This document shows, in pieces, positions 63,944 to 64,000 of a stretch of DNA of 64,000 nucleotides. The notes under the pieces are model-generated. The model was not told where the DNA came from, did not search any database, and saw only the letters and a list, made by a program, of their open reading frames with translations. Source of the DNA: Phyllobacterium chamaecytisi (GTDB lineage: Bacteria; Pseudomonadota; Alphaproteobacteria; Rhizobiales; Rhizobiaceae); NCBI RefSeq assembly GCF_020164455.1, contig NZ_JAIQWW010000002.1, forward strand, positions 124,001 through 188,000. Direction: 5' to 3'. Positions within the stretch are counted from its first letter, which is position 1, and every line of letters begins with the position of its first letter. Position numbers and translations under genes: made by a program.

Positions 63944-64000
63944 CGATCAGGAGTGGCCGCGAACGGAGGCTTTTAAGTGATCTCTTTTGCCACCGACTGT

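Overview
The window comes from an alphaproteobacterium, most likely of the order Hyphomicrobiales (Brucella/Ochrobactrum/Phyllobacterium-like). This rests on an Omp2/RopA-type porin, many ABC uptake systems for amino acids, polyamines and sugar acids, a succinoglycan-glycanase-like GH16/RTX enzyme, and moderately high G+C. It reads like an accessory or second-replicon region: almost entirely transport and catabolism, with no rRNA, tRNA, CRISPR array, insertion sequence or replication origin that I can recognise.

Layout. 1-2.3 kb: 3' part of a FhuB-type siderophore permease, convergent with a FecI-like ECF sigma factor carrying an unusual four-cysteine cluster. 2.5-3.1 kb: an Ogt-type DNA repair methyltransferase. 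3.5-8.1 kb: a complete chaperone/usher operon with two spore-coat-U-type pilins. 8.1-9.7 kb: a Fae-like protein lacking the catalytic histidine, and a TerC-family membrane protein. 9.8-13.8 kb: a DUF930 protein, a stand-alone class III cyclase domain and an OmpR-type two-component system. 14.0-18.5 kb: a PaoABC-type periplasmic aldehyde oxidoreductase flanked by two very small exported or membrane proteins. 18.6-20.1 kb: a secreted GH16 glycanase with RTX repeats.

20.2-29.3 kb: a sugar-acid locus with KdgD, a FadR-type regulator, a five-gene oligopeptide-type ABC transporter, UxuA and an IolB/KduI-like isomerase. 29.4-33.0 kb: EmrAB efflux with a divergent TetR regulator and a perfect 12-bp inverted-repeat operator candidate. 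33.1-41.3 kb: a TauE exporter, the last 31 codons of a lost epoxide hydrolase, a degenerate TraB/GumN-like protein, and an M20 amidohydrolase/amino-acid ABC operon divergent from a MocR regulator. 41.4-42.5 kb: the porin.

42.6-56.4 kb is the most striking part. A BetI-like TetR repressor, a PotABCD-type transporter, three flavoproteins, a GcvT-type demethylase, an 81-aa accessory protein, a class III aminotransferase and a Rieske oxygenase are arranged in five transcription units. Three near-identical 18-bp palindromes, one in each promoter region, tie them together. The Rieske protein has a bridging Glu, as in carnitine oxygenase CntA. I infer a single regulon for uptake and stepwise demethylation/deamination of a methylated polyamine or betaine-like compound.

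56.4-63.3 kb holds a second catabolic module: an FMN L-2-hydroxyacid oxidase, an XRE-cupin regulator, a DapA-like lyase, an FAD D-2-hydroxyacid dehydrogenase and an amino-acid-type ABC transporter. An exported cysteine-rich protein of unknown function ends the window.
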